A DNA stretch of 64,000 nt. It comes from Halobacteriales archaeon (GTDB taxonomy: Archaea > Halobacteriota > Halobacteria > Halobacteriales > SKSH01). The notes under the pieces were generated by a model. It was not told where the DNA came from. It made no database searches and worked only from the letters and a program-made list of their open reading frames with translations. Location of the stretch: NCBI GenBank assembly GCA_007118145.1, contig SKSD01000030.1, positions 62,001 through 126,000 of the forward strand, written 5' to 3'. Shown one piece after another: positions 1 to 8,405 of the stretch (position 1 is its first letter; each line of letters opens with the position of its first letter). A program made the translations under genes and the position numbers.

Positions 1-70
1 CCTCGACAGATCCCTCGAGCTCACCGCGGATGTCATCGCCGATGGCGTTACCGTCGATGATCGTGGTCAC
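1..70 (-). CDS. folD: FolD, methylene-THF dehydrogenase/cyclohydrolase (partial, N-terminus only)
   Basis: Only the first 23 codons lie in the window; the gene runs off the left edge. Reading from a GTG at 70 gives an N-terminus with TTIIDGNAIGDDIRGELE, which resembles the opening of FolD proteins (xxIIDGNAxAxxIR). FolD interconverts methylene-, methenyl- and formyl-tetrahydrofolate in the cytoplasm. It is the last gene of a minus-strand run after the DUF1638 and RACo genes, which fits a one-carbon locus. The 186 bases upstream hold no other gene I can support. The call rests on a short stretch, and the catalytic Lys and cofactor-binding region are outside the window. Confidence 0.7.
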   Translation of the reverse strand, partial: MTTIIDGNAIGDDIRGELEGSVE

Positions 71-256
71 CGTTGCTCACCTCTGTGTGTGACCGTGATG
101 GTATCCTGATTCCTCATTATCGTTCGCCTCGGTCTCGGTGTACACATGTGCATAACTGGGTGATCTCCTGTGGGGAGCATGGCCATTCTCACTCGTGGCC
201 GTCTCACGTGGTTGAGGGTTTCTGTCGGGTGTATTTAATGTTCTGTACTTTCCCAA

Positions 257-1099
257 TCAGTGACGGAAACGATCTCCCATGGCTCTGTGCGCGTCCCTGA
301 TCGGCATCGTCGGTGGCACCTCGGTGATGAGCGACTCGTATCGCTTGGGTACATCCCCCAACATGGCTCGGATGAATGCATCAGAGGCTGGCTCGACCGC
401 TACCTCGACTGACCGATCCGGTGTATCCTCGGCTGTGAGACGTTCGAAGAACGCACCAACGTCCTTGGCATACTCCTGATGGAATGGACGGAGCGTGCCG
501 GTATCGAGGAGCACGACACGACAATAATATCCAAGCAACTCACCGAAGAACGTGTCTACCACAGATGCATCACGCACGGGTGGGTTGGCGACGAGTTCAC
601 GATAGCGCTCACCCTTGTACCAGGTCGCGGTGGTGTCCTCATCGCTGACAGCAGCCTGCTCGAACGAGTCGACGAGCCGGTGTTCGGTACCGAGATAGCC
701 GTGATAGAGCTTGAGCGGATCGATGCCGTGGTCGATACTCCCGCTGGTCAGGTAATATGTGCCTGTCGCCTTCATCGGTGGCTCGGCAGGCTCTTCCCCG
801 ACGAGCAGTGCTGAGGTGCAATCCTCGACGGCCCACACACGGATCGTGCTCCGCTCGGCGTGGATCTCACCAAGAGCATCACCTGCGGTCGAGTAACAGA
901 TGGCGATCGGGTCACACCCCGCCGCCTCGAGATCAGAGACGGACTCCTGAACGGCTGCCGTGATGCGGGAATCGTCACCCGGATCGGCTGGCGATTCATG
1001 GAACTCCTGGGGGACATAGTTGACATCGACTGGTCGGTCGATCTGTTCGATTATATCGTACAGACTCGAACAGGCCACGCAGCCGGGCTGCTCGCTCAT
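257..1099 (-). CDS. DUF1638 family protein
   Basis: This is a 280-residue soluble protein of unknown biochemical function, assigned to DUF1638 from its overall pattern. DUF1638 proteins are often encoded near corrinoid methyltransferases and their activators in methanogens and anaerobic bacteria. Visible features are an N-terminal Cys pair (CVAC, residues 7-10), a central GSIDHGIDPLKLYHGYLG stretch and a YYCRVVLLDTG strand near residue 200. Its ATG overlaps the stop codon of the RACo gene by four bases (ATGA), so the two are translationally coupled and very probably work together. A role in corrinoid-protein activation or methyl transfer is inferred from this position, not demonstrated. Confidence 0.7.
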   Translation of the reverse strand: MSEQPGCVACSSLYDIIEQIDRPVDVNYVPQEFHESPADPGDDSRITAAVQESVSDLEAAGCDPIAICYSTAGDALGEIHAERSTIRVWAVEDCTSALLVGEEPAEPPMKATGTYYLTSGSIDHGIDPLKLYHGYLGTEHRLVDSFEQAAVSDEDTTATWYKGERYRELVANPPVRDASVVDTFFGELLGYYCRVVLLDTGTLRPFHQEYAKDVGAFFERLTAEDTPDRSVEVAVEPASDAFIRAMLGDVPKRYESLITEVPPTMPIRDAHRAMGDRFRH

Positions 1100-3036
1100 G
1101 ATTCACGAGGTTGCTCCACATCGATCGGTGTGCGGATCGATTCGAGGTCTGCCTTGACACCTGGGTAGGTATCGAACACCTGATGAGGGAGGTACATCGC
1201 CCGAAGGAACGCTGCCTCGAAGCGATCTGTCCCGGCTATCTCGTAGTAATCAACCTGTTCGACGATTCTCCCTGCCTCCTGTCGCGCATCGACATCGAGC
1301 AGCGCGAGTTGGGCACCGACCCCAGCCCCGTTACCGAGTTGTGTGATTGAGTCGTGGTCGACCTCTGGATACAGGCCGATGGTGACCGCAGATGACGGGT
1401 CGATATAGTTCCCAAAACCACCGGCGATAACGAGGCGGTCGATCGTATCGACACCGAGTTCATCCAGCAATACGCGTGTCCCCGCCTGGATGGCAGCCTT
1501 CGCCATCTGTACGTCTCGGATGTCGTTCTGTGTGAGGACGATGTCCTCCTCATCGGCTGCGTCACCACGTTGCACGACGAACTCCACCTCACCGTCAGCG
1601 TTGGTCCGTAGCCGTGGGTGTGCACCTGGATCGATGGCGAACGTCCCCCGTCGGTCGACGATACCGGCGAGGAAGAGCTGTGCGAGTGCATCGATCACAC
1701 CCGAACCACAGATGCCGATAGCAGGTTCGTCATCGATCGTCGTGACCGATACCTCGTGACTTTCAGGGTCGACTGAGACGCGTTCAATCGCACCAGGTTG
1801 TGCCCTGACACCATCGGTCAACTCTGCCCCCTCAAGTGCCGGTCCGGCCGGTGCCGAGGTGGTCCAGGTCTGTGTTGCATTCCCCACGGAGATCTCACCA
1901 TTCGTCCCGATATCGATACAGACCGTCATCGCCTCATCGCGGTAGTGTCCAGAGGCGAGCAGTACGGACACCTTGTCTGGACCGACCCAGCCACCACTGA
2001 CGGGTAGCCAGTGGAGGTACCCTGCGGGATGGATATCGATACCGAGCTCGCGTGCTTTGAGCGTGACGGACGCTTGCCTGGCGGGGATGTACGGTGACCC
2101 GGCGACGTAATCCGGGTCGTATCCCAGAAATAGGTGATGCATCGCGGTGTTGCCGACGAAGACCGCCTCATAGATCGCCTGCCGGTCGATACCAGCAGTA
2201 CCAACCACCTCCTCGATGGCGTCGTTCACCCCGGTGATGATGTCACGCTGGAGTCGCTCCCTGCCATCTTCCTCTCGCCTGCAGTAGCGCATCCTGGACA
2301 TGATATCTTCACCGGCATGGCGCTGTGGGTTCAACTGTGCGCTCACTGTCTCGACTGCACCAGTGTTGAGGTCGATCAGATAGACGGCTACGGTCGTCGT
2401 CCCGATATCGACCGCGAGTCCGTACATCGAGGGGAGACTGCCCGGATGGACATCGAGTATCTCACCACCGCGGTAGACCGTCGCGGTGAGTTCGATATGC
2501 TCACCGTCATCCCCGTTCCGGAGGGTGCTCGGTAGAGACTGGTGAACCTGGTGATCGATAGCGTCGATATCGAGGTTGTACTCAGCTGCTAACGCATCGA
2601 TGAGTCGCTCTCGGTCGGCACGATTATCGGCGAGCGACGGTGGGTCGATGAGCACCCGGTGGTTCGACACGGCTGGGTTGAGGTCGATCTCGAGCGATCG
2701 ACCATCAGTCAGGACGATGCCGCCGGTCACCTGCGAGACTGGTGGGACGATGATATCGACCGAGCCAGCCGCCTCGATCTCGACCCGGCAGGAGAGACGC
2801 CTGCCAGCGGCGAGCTCATCTTCGGTGAGGATGGTCTCCTCGACCTTCGAGACGGTGCTGAGACAGTCGGGCTCACCCTGGATATCCACCGGACACGTCC
2901 CACAGATACCCTCACCTCCACACAGGCTCTCGATACCGACGCCAGCTTCGCTCGCAATTGAGAGGACTGTCTCACCGACGGATGCCCGGGTGGTCACATC
3001 GTCTGGTTGGAACGACAGTTCTGCCTCCTCACCCAT
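1096..3036 (-). CDS. RACo/RamA-type reductive activator of corrinoid proteins
   Basis: This 646-residue protein has an N-terminal plant-type [2Fe-2S] ferredoxin domain and a large C-terminal ASKHA-type ATPase domain (DUF4445). Counting from the GTG nine bases upstream, the cluster cysteines are 42, 48, 51 and 86. The ATPase phosphate loops are VDIGTTTVAVYL (about 212) and CIDIGTNGEISVG (about 375), with AGGFGNYID near 545. The family reduces inactive Co(II) corrinoid proteins back to Co(I) using ATP hydrolysis. The ATG at 3036 is preferred over the upstream GTG because a GGGGTG-like site sits just before it. No corrinoid protein or methyltransferase is encoded in the window, so its client is unknown. 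A divergent ferredoxin gene lies 100 bases upstream. Confidence 0.85.
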   Translation of the reverse strand: MGEEAELSFQPDDVTTRASVGETVLSIASEAGVGIESLCGGEGICGTCPVDIQGEPDCLSTVSKVEETILTEDELAAGRRLSCRVEIEAAGSVDIIVPPVSQVTGGIVLTDGRSLEIDLNPAVSNHRVLIDPPSLADNRADRERLIDALAAEYNLDIDAIDHQVHQSLPSTLRNGDDGEHIELTATVYRGGEILDVHPGSLPSMYGLAVDIGTTTVAVYLIDLNTGAVETVSAQLNPQRHAGEDIMSRMRYCRREEDGRERLQRDIITGVNDAIEEVVGTAGIDRQAIYEAVFVGNTAMHHLFLGYDPDYVAGSPYIPARQASVTLKARELGIDIHPAGYLHWLPVSGGWVGPDKVSVLLASGHYRDEAMTVCIDIGTNGEISVGNATQTWTTSAPAGPALEGAELTDGVRAQPGAIERVSVDPESHEVSVTTIDDEPAIGICGSGVIDALAQLFLAGIVDRRGTFAIDPGAHPRLRTNADGEVEFVVQRGDAADEEDIVLTQNDIRDVQMAKAAIQAGTRVLLDELGVDTIDRLVIAGGFGNYIDPSSAVTIGLYPEVDHDSITQLGNGAGVGAQLALLDVDARQEAGRIVEQVDYYEIAGTDRFEAAFLRAMYLPHQVFDTYPGVKADLESIRTPIDVEQPRES

Positions 3037-3137
3037 GGCACACACCCCCGCTATCCTGTGTCACCGAGTACACCAGATCATGCCCTGGTACATGGCAAGA
3101 CCGATAGGTATCCATACCGAGGTGCACCTGTCGACAG

Positions 3138-3479
3138 ATGACCGCAGACGATCTTGACGGTGTGTACGAGATCACGTTCATCCACCCCGAAACGGGCAGT
3201 ATCTCGGCTCGTGCACAGGACGATGCGCCGTTGTTCGATGTTGCTCTCGAGTCGGGGATTGAGCTTGGTTACGGGTGTTACGATGGCACGTGTCTGAACT
3301 GTCTGGCTCGCCTGCGTGAGGGAGAGGTCGTCCACGCGAAGGAACCCGTCGCGTTGACGCCAGACCTGCTGGAGGCTGGATTCGTCCTCCTGTGTGTCGC
3401 CAAGGCCACGTCTCACTGCACCATCGAGATTGGTTCGCACCTCCGAGAGGAGGCATATCCGTCATTGTGGGGGGAGTGA
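3138..3479 (+). CDS. [2Fe-2S] ferredoxin
   Basis: This is a 113-residue plant-type ferredoxin domain. The cluster motif is GCYDGTCLNC (CxxxxCxxC, about residues 53-61), with a fourth cysteine in LLCVAKATSHC. Acidic residues predominate, as in halophilic ferredoxins. It is divergent from the RACo gene and convergent with the core methionine synthase gene. A plausible role is to supply low-potential electrons to RACo or to the corrinoid reactivation step, but general-purpose electron transfer is equally compatible with the sequence. It is shorter than the major haloarchaeal ferredoxin (about 129 residues), so it is probably a specialised paralogue. Confidence 0.8.
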   Translation: MTADDLDGVYEITFIHPETGSISARAQDDAPLFDVALESGIELGYGCYDGTCLNCLARLREGEVVHAKEPVALTPDLLEAGFVLLCVAKATSHCTIEIGSHLREEAYPSLWGE

Positions 3480-3500
3480 GCGACATCGGTCGTGTCGAGG

Positions 3501-4538
3501 CTAGTCTGCGTGAGTGAGTTCGATCCGGTCGTCGTCGAGGTCCGCCTCGACCAGCCGTGCCGCGCTTGCAAGGTTGCTCACCTTCTCGAACGCGACCGAT
3601 CTCGGCAGTGGTTTCAGGCCACAGTCAGGTGTGACCGTCAGCCGATCTGCAGGGACGTACTGTAGCGCGTTGCGGATGTTCGCCGCGATGGTATCGATGT
3701 CCTCGATATCCTTTGACTGTGAGTCGACGACACCGACGCTGACATCGACACCGAGGTCTACCTCGCCGAGAACCTGGTCGATCGCGTCAGCATCCTCGCT
3801 CGCGAACTCGAGGTCGACCTCGTCGACGGCGAAATCGAAGATGTCCGGAGCGAGTGTATCGTAGTTACCCGAGCAGACGTGCAGCCCGAGACGGACTGAT
3901 GCTGGGACATGGGATGCGATTTGTTCGATACTTTCCCTGGCGATCTCGACGTGCGGTGACATGCCTAGCGCTGGCTCATCCAGTTGGATCCATCTGGCAC
4001 CTGCAGCTGCTAATCGTTCGACCTCCCCGGCGACGAGTCCGGTGAAGTCATCGATCAACGTCTCCATCTCATCGTAGGCATCGAGGCTACAGAACGAGGA
4101 GAAGGTGAACGGACCTGGGAGGGTGACCTTGACCGGTCTGTCTGCGAGCTGGTGAGCGAAGGTGAAGTCATCGACGAGCCATGGCTCAAGCGTCTCGAGT
4201 TCACCCTCGACGGTCGGCATGTGTGCGTTCCAGTCACTGTCGTCATCTCCGGAGGGTGGTGCATACCCGTCGATGAACGGCGTGAAGTGCTCCACCATAC
4301 CGTCTCGTCTGATCTCACCATCGGTGATGACGTCCAATCCGGCTGCGGTGTAATCAGCGATCACAGCGCGACATCCATCCTCGAGTGCCTCCTGATAGGC
4401 CGCTTCACCGAGCTCATCGGCCTGATACGATGCCTGTACGGTATTGATCCACTCTGGTCGTGGGTGACTACCGACGACGGTCGTGAGGATGAAATGGTCA
4501 CTGGCGTGGTCATCGGGTCGAAACTGTGCTCTGGTCAT
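3501..4538 (-). CDS. Core MetE-like cobalamin-independent methionine synthase
   Basis: This 345-residue protein corresponds to only the C-terminal catalytic domain of MetE; the N-terminal half of classical MetE is absent. All four zinc ligands are visible: His220 and Cys222 (LHVCSGNYD), Glu244 (VDLEFASED) and Cys306 (TPDCGLKPLP). The domain transfers a methyl group to the zinc-bound thiolate of homocysteine. Core-MetE proteins are known to be able to use donors other than methyl-folate, including methyl-corrinoid proteins in some lineages. Location beside RACo and DUF1638 makes a corrinoid donor plausible here, but that is inference. A second methionine synthase copy, common in haloarchaea, is not seen in the window. 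Confidence 0.82.
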   Translation of the reverse strand: MTRAQFRPDDHASDHFILTTVVGSHPRPEWINTVQASYQADELGEAAYQEALEDGCRAVIADYTAAGLDVITDGEIRRDGMVEHFTPFIDGYAPPSGDDDSDWNAHMPTVEGELETLEPWLVDDFTFAHQLADRPVKVTLPGPFTFSSFCSLDAYDEMETLIDDFTGLVAGEVERLAAAGARWIQLDEPALGMSPHVEIARESIEQIASHVPASVRLGLHVCSGNYDTLAPDIFDFAVDEVDLEFASEDADAIDQVLGEVDLGVDVSVGVVDSQSKDIEDIDTIAANIRNALQYVPADRLTVTPDCGLKPLPRSVAFEKVSNLASAARLVEADLDDDRIELTHAD

Positions 4539-4569
4539 GCTCGGATGGTTGAGGCTAACGAGTGCAAGG

Positions 4570-4580
4570 ATTAAAACTTA
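4570..4580 (-). promoter_or_regulatory. AT-rich TATA-like element upstream of core metE
   Basis: An AT-rich patch (ATTAAAACTTA on the plus strand) lies 32-42 bases before the methionine synthase ATG. It fits an archaeal TATA box giving a very short 5' leader. A second AT-rich patch at about 4583-4605 could serve the divergent transporter gene. Confidence 0.4.
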
Positions 4581-4692
4581 TGGTTATTTTAGACGCGATA
4601 AAATGCTCTATAGTAATATCCTGTTCCATCAAACCCGGTACGTGAAGCCGCAATCGAGGTGACTTTCAGGGTCACGGGTCTCTCACCCGACT

Positions 4693-5592
4693 GTGAATCG
4701 AACGATCGGTTCAGTGCTGATACTTCTCGCCGCCATCGGGTTCGGGACGATCGGTATCTTCGGCAAGCTCGGGTTCGATGCCGGGTTGAACAACCCGACA
4801 CTGTTGACGTTTCGCTTCGCTATCGCGACAGTACTGCTCTCCCTCCTGTTGTTGCGACCGGGGCGGTCGTTACAAATGACCCGGAATGAGTTCCCGGTCG
4901 CCATCGGCCTCGGGGTCAGTTATGCCATCCTCGCAGGTGGCTTCTTCTGGGGGTTGCTCTACATCCCTGCCGGACTGGCAGCGATCACGCTGTATACCTA
5001 TCCGATCTATGTGTTCGCCATCTCTGTCGTCCTCCTCGGTGAGGTCATCAACCGCCGCAAGTTCGCCGCCTTGCTCCTGGCGATCCTCGGGGTCGTGGCG
5101 ATCGTCGGGTTCGACACGGCCGGATACGACCCCCGGGGGTTGTTCCTCGTCTCACTCGCTGCCATCGCCTACGCTATCTATACGACAGGGAGCCGCGTGG
5201 CCGTGAACGATATCAGCGCTGAGTGGCTCGCACTCTTTGCGGTCGCGACGACCACACTGGTCTTCCTCGGCTTCGGCCTGGTCACCAACGCATTGTTCGT
5301 CCCAACGACCCTCGAGCAGTGGGCGGTGATCATCGGTCTCGCTGTCTTCGGGACAGCTGCACCGATCGTGCTGTTCGTCTATGGGTTGGAGTTCGTCGAG
5401 GCAAGTCGGGCGAGTGTGCTGACGACGGCCGAACCTCCGGTCACGGTCATCCTCGGCGTGCTCATCTTACATGAGGTGCTCACCATCGGGATCGTCTCCG
5501 GTGGTGTGTTGATACTCATCGGGATCGTACTCATCCAACTCGACCAGCGGACGACGCGCCCGGCTGTCGCCCCGAGGGATGGCGATAGCTGA
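4693..5592 (+). CDS. DMT-superfamily (EamA) transporter
   Basis: This is a 299-residue integral membrane protein with about ten hydrophobic segments arranged as two EamA repeats of five, typical of drug/metabolite transporters. It starts at a GTG with the sequence MNRTIGSVLILLAAIGFG, so the first membrane helix begins at once. The C-terminal tail is short and charged. EamA proteins move amino acids, nucleosides or other metabolites, and the substrate cannot be read from sequence. It sits between the core methionine synthase and the dimethylglycine dehydrogenase-like operon, so a methylated amine, glycine derivative or amino acid is conceivable. This is context only. Confidence 0.8.
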   Translation: MNRTIGSVLILLAAIGFGTIGIFGKLGFDAGLNNPTLLTFRFAIATVLLSLLLLRPGRSLQMTRNEFPVAIGLGVSYAILAGGFFWGLLYIPAGLAAITLYTYPIYVFAISVVLLGEVINRRKFAALLLAILGVVAIVGFDTAGYDPRGLFLVSLAAIAYAIYTTGSRVAVNDISAEWLALFAVATTTLVFLGFGLVTNALFVPTTLEQWAVIIGLAVFGTAAPIVLFVYGLEFVEASRASVLTTAEPPVTVILGVLILHEVLTIGIVSGGVLILIGIVLIQLDQRTTRPAVAPRDGDS

Positions 5593-5709
5593 CCGAACCC
5601 TCTCGGTCGCACCGTGTGCTTTCGCAAAACGGATCGAGGGCACAAGGATATCCCAGCCAAACCATAGTTAATCGTAATAATTACTACAGGACCCTGAGAG
5701 GTCTAGGAC

Positions 5710-5817
5710 ATGGGCCTTCTAACCTTAGGTTTCGAACTAGAGGCAACCGACAGAGCGATCGGTCACCTCGAGGAAACCGACTGTAAACGCCCGTCAACTG
5801 GTGGTGTGTATCTATGA
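5710..5817 (+). CDS. Possible 35-residue leader ORF coupled to the downstream dehydrogenase
   Basis: A short ORF starting MGLLTLGFELEATDRAIGHL ends in a TGA that overlaps the ATG of the dehydrogenase gene (ATGA). A GAGAGGT stretch lies seven bases before its ATG and could act as a ribosome binding site. The combination suggests translational coupling or a leader peptide. It has no recognised homologue and could be chance. It also contains the 16-base motif repeated at 44168. Confidence 0.3.
   Translation: MGLLTLGFELEATDRAIGHLEETDCKRPSTGGVYL
5732..5747 (+). repeat. 16-base motif shared with the promoter at 44168
   Basis: The sequence TCGAACTAGAGGCAAC occurs here, 67 bases before the dehydrogenase ATG, and again at 44168-44183 just before the XRE regulator gene. 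Both copies are upstream of start codons. A shared regulator site is possible. A 16-base match in 64 kb is not by itself significant. Confidence 0.35.
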
Positions 5818-8342
5818 GCACGAAGGACTTCCCCACCAGTGCACGGACGGTCATCATCGGCGCGGGTATCGTCGGCAACAGCGTTGCGTACCACCTGGCA
5901 GAACAGGGGCGTACGGACATCGTCCTGATCGACAAGGGGCCACTCCCAGATCCAGGTGGCTCGACCGGGCATGCGTCGAACTTCATCTTCCCCGTCGAGC
6001 ACTCAAAGGAGATGACGCTCTTGACGCAGGATAGTCGTGAGCAGTTCAGAGATATGGACACCTTCACCCGCAGTGGCGGGATCGAGGTGGCACGTGACGA
6101 GGAGCGCCTAGAGGAGCTCAAACGCCGCATGCAATCGGCCAAGGCATGGGGCGAACCTGCGGAGATGCTCACCCCAGCGGAGGTCAAAGAGCTTGTCCCA
6201 TACATCAACGATGATATCATCCTCGGTGGCTTTCACAGCCCGGACGCAGGCGTCTGTGATCCACTCAGGGCTGGTGAGGTCATGCGTGCGAGGGCACAGG
6301 ACAAGGGTGCCCTCTCACTCGCACCCAACACCGAGGTGACGGATATCATCGTCGAGGGTGGCAGGGTCACCGCGGTCGAGACCGACCGCGGGACGATCGA
6401 GGCCGAGGAGGTCATCATCGCTGCCGGTCTCTGGAGCCCTAAGCTCGCCAAGATGGCCGGTGTCGAGATCCCTCTCACCCCGGCTGTGCACCAGATGATC
6501 AGTGTCGGCCCGATCGACCTCTTTGAGGAGGGCGAGGGTGAGATCAACTACCCGATCGTCCGAGACGTCGACACGCAGATGTATGAGCGCCAAAGCGGCA
6601 ACGACATGGAGGTCGGTTCGTACGAGCACCGACCCATCCTCTGGGATGTCGAAGACGTCCCCTCGCTCGATGAGGCACCGTTGTCACCCACACAACCGCC
6701 GCTGACGCACGATGCGTTCGAGCCATCGATGCAACATGCCCTCGAGATCATGCCGGAGATACTGGACGACCCATCCGTCGAGATTCGCCACGAGATCGAC
6801 GGCCTCCTCTCGGTCACCCCCGATGGCATGCCACTCATCGGCCGACTCCAGGATGTCGAGGGGTTGTGGTCGTGTGCGGCCATCTGGATCAAGGAGGGTC
6901 CTGCCTTCGGCAAGATGCTCGCACAGTTGATGACGCAGGGCTACTGCGATATCGATATCCACGCATCCGATGTCAACCGTTTTTACGAGTACGGTAACTC
7001 GCGGCGCTTTGTAAAGAACCGCGCAGACGAGGGTTACAGGAAGATCTACGGTATCATCCACCCGGCCGAGCAGTGGATGAGCTCTCGTGAACTTCGCACC
7101 AGCGCGTTTTACAACCGACAGCGAGACCTCGATGCGTACTTCTTCGAGGCAGCTGGCTGGGAGCGCCCACAGTGGTTCGAGTCGAACCGCGACTTGCTGA
7201 CGAAGTACAGTGCCGAGCTCGCCCACCTGATGCGACCCAACGAGTGGGACTCGCGGTGGTGGTCGCCGATCATCCTCGCCGAGCACCTCCACATGCGCGA
7301 CCACGTCGCGATGATCGGCGATACCGGCTTCACCATCTTCGATGTGGTCGGCCCCGGCGCGCTCGATTACCTCGAGCGTATCGCGGTCGGGCGGATGGAT
7401 GTCGATGTAGGTCGGTCGGTCTACACGCCGATCCTCGCCGAGAACGCTGGCTTCGTCTCCGACCTGACGATCGTCCGCCTCGCCGAGAACCGATTTCGCG
7501 TCATCACCGGTGGCGGCATGGGTGGAGCGGACAAGTCCTGGTTCAGGGCACACCTGCCAGCTGATGGGTCCGTCGTGCTGGACGACCAGACCTCTGCACT
7601 TTGTACTCTCGGGCTATGGGGTCCCAACGCACGTGACGTGCTCGCCTCCGTCGCCGAGGAGGATGTGTCACACGATGCCTTCCCACCGTACACCGCACAG
7701 GACGTCACCATCGGCGAGGTCGATGCATGGGCGTTCAGAATCTCGTACGTCGGCGAACTCGGCTGGGAGATCTACGCTCCGATGGAGCAGGGGCAACGCC
7801 TGTGGGACCTCATCGCCGAGGCAGGCGAACCACACAACATCCGACCCGCTGGCATGGGTGTGTATGGTACGACCGGACGTATCGAGAAGGGTTACCGACT
7901 CTACGGTCATGAACTCGAGCTCGAGTATGACCCAGCCGAGGCAGGTCTCACCTTCCACGGCGTGAAGGATCTCGACTTCATCGGCAAGGAGGCATATGCG
8001 GAGGCACTCGATGGCGAGCCTATCGCCAAGATGTGCACCCTCTCTGTCGATGATCACATGTCGTCAACGGGTGAGCGCCGCTTCATGCTGGGAAGCGAGC
8101 CGATACTCACGACCGACGGCGAGGAGATCGTCGACGACCACGGTCGCCGGTCGTACGTCACGACCGCGGGGACGGGCCCCAGCGTCGGCAAGCACCTGCT
8201 CATGGCCTACCTACCGACCGACCTCGCCGAGGAGGGTGAGCAGTTCCTCGTCGAGTACATGGGCGAGCAGTATCCCGTGTCGGTCGAGGTGGTCGGCAGC
8301 CGACCACTGTTCGACCCGAAGAACGAGCGGATCCGCTCCTGA
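5814..8342 (+). CDS. Dimethylglycine/sarcosine dehydrogenase-like FAD protein with GcvT domain
   Basis: This 842-residue protein has an N-terminal DAO-type FAD domain (IIGAGIVGN, residues 15-22) and, from about residue 430, a GcvT-like folate-binding domain plus GcvT C-terminal barrel. GGSTGHASNFIF matches the region that carries the covalently attached FAD in dimethylglycine dehydrogenases, with His53 as the likely attachment residue. The family oxidatively demethylates dimethylglycine or sarcosine and passes the C1 unit to tetrahydrofolate as methylene-THF. The genes for the two ETF subunits follow directly, so electrons probably go to ETF and then the quinone pool. The exact methylamine substrate is not readable, and related haloarchaeal proteins are often labelled only as FAD-dependent oxidoreductases. 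Confidence 0.82.
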   Translation: MSTKDFPTSARTVIIGAGIVGNSVAYHLAEQGRTDIVLIDKGPLPDPGGSTGHASNFIFPVEHSKEMTLLTQDSREQFRDMDTFTRSGGIEVARDEERLEELKRRMQSAKAWGEPAEMLTPAEVKELVPYINDDIILGGFHSPDAGVCDPLRAGEVMRARAQDKGALSLAPNTEVTDIIVEGGRVTAVETDRGTIEAEEVIIAAGLWSPKLAKMAGVEIPLTPAVHQMISVGPIDLFEEGEGEINYPIVRDVDTQMYERQSGNDMEVGSYEHRPILWDVEDVPSLDEAPLSPTQPPLTHDAFEPSMQHALEIMPEILDDPSVEIRHEIDGLLSVTPDGMPLIGRLQDVEGLWSCAAIWIKEGPAFGKMLAQLMTQGYCDIDIHASDVNRFYEYGNSRRFVKNRADEGYRKIYGIIHPAEQWMSSRELRTSAFYNRQRDLDAYFFEAAGWERPQWFESNRDLLTKYSAELAHLMRPNEWDSRWWSPIILAEHLHMRDHVAMIGDTGFTIFDVVGPGALDYLERIAVGRMDVDVGRSVYTPILAENAGFVSDLTIVRLAENRFRVITGGGMGGADKSWFRAHLPADGSVVLDDQTSALCTLGLWGPNARDVLASVAEEDVSHDAFPPYTAQDVTIGEVDAWAFRISYVGELGWEIYAPMEQGQRLWDLIAEAGEPHNIRPAGMGVYGTTGRIEKGYRLYGHELELEYDPAEAGLTFHGVKDLDFIGKEAYAEALDGEPIAKMCTLSVDDHMSSTGERRFMLGSEPILTTDGEEIVDDHGRRSYVTTAGTGPSVGKHLLMAYLPTDLAEEGEQFLVEYMGEQYPVSVEVVGSRPLFDPKNERIRS

Positions 8343-8405
8343 ACATCGAGACTTGTCGGGTGCATTGAAGGCCTGGTCGCTACAACCTCATCTCAGACGA
8401 AACCA

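Noticed and set aside
6684-7553. 289-codon minus-strand frame inside the dehydrogenase gene
   Set aside because: It lies entirely antisense to a clear FAD/GcvT enzyme and shows no domain or start signals.
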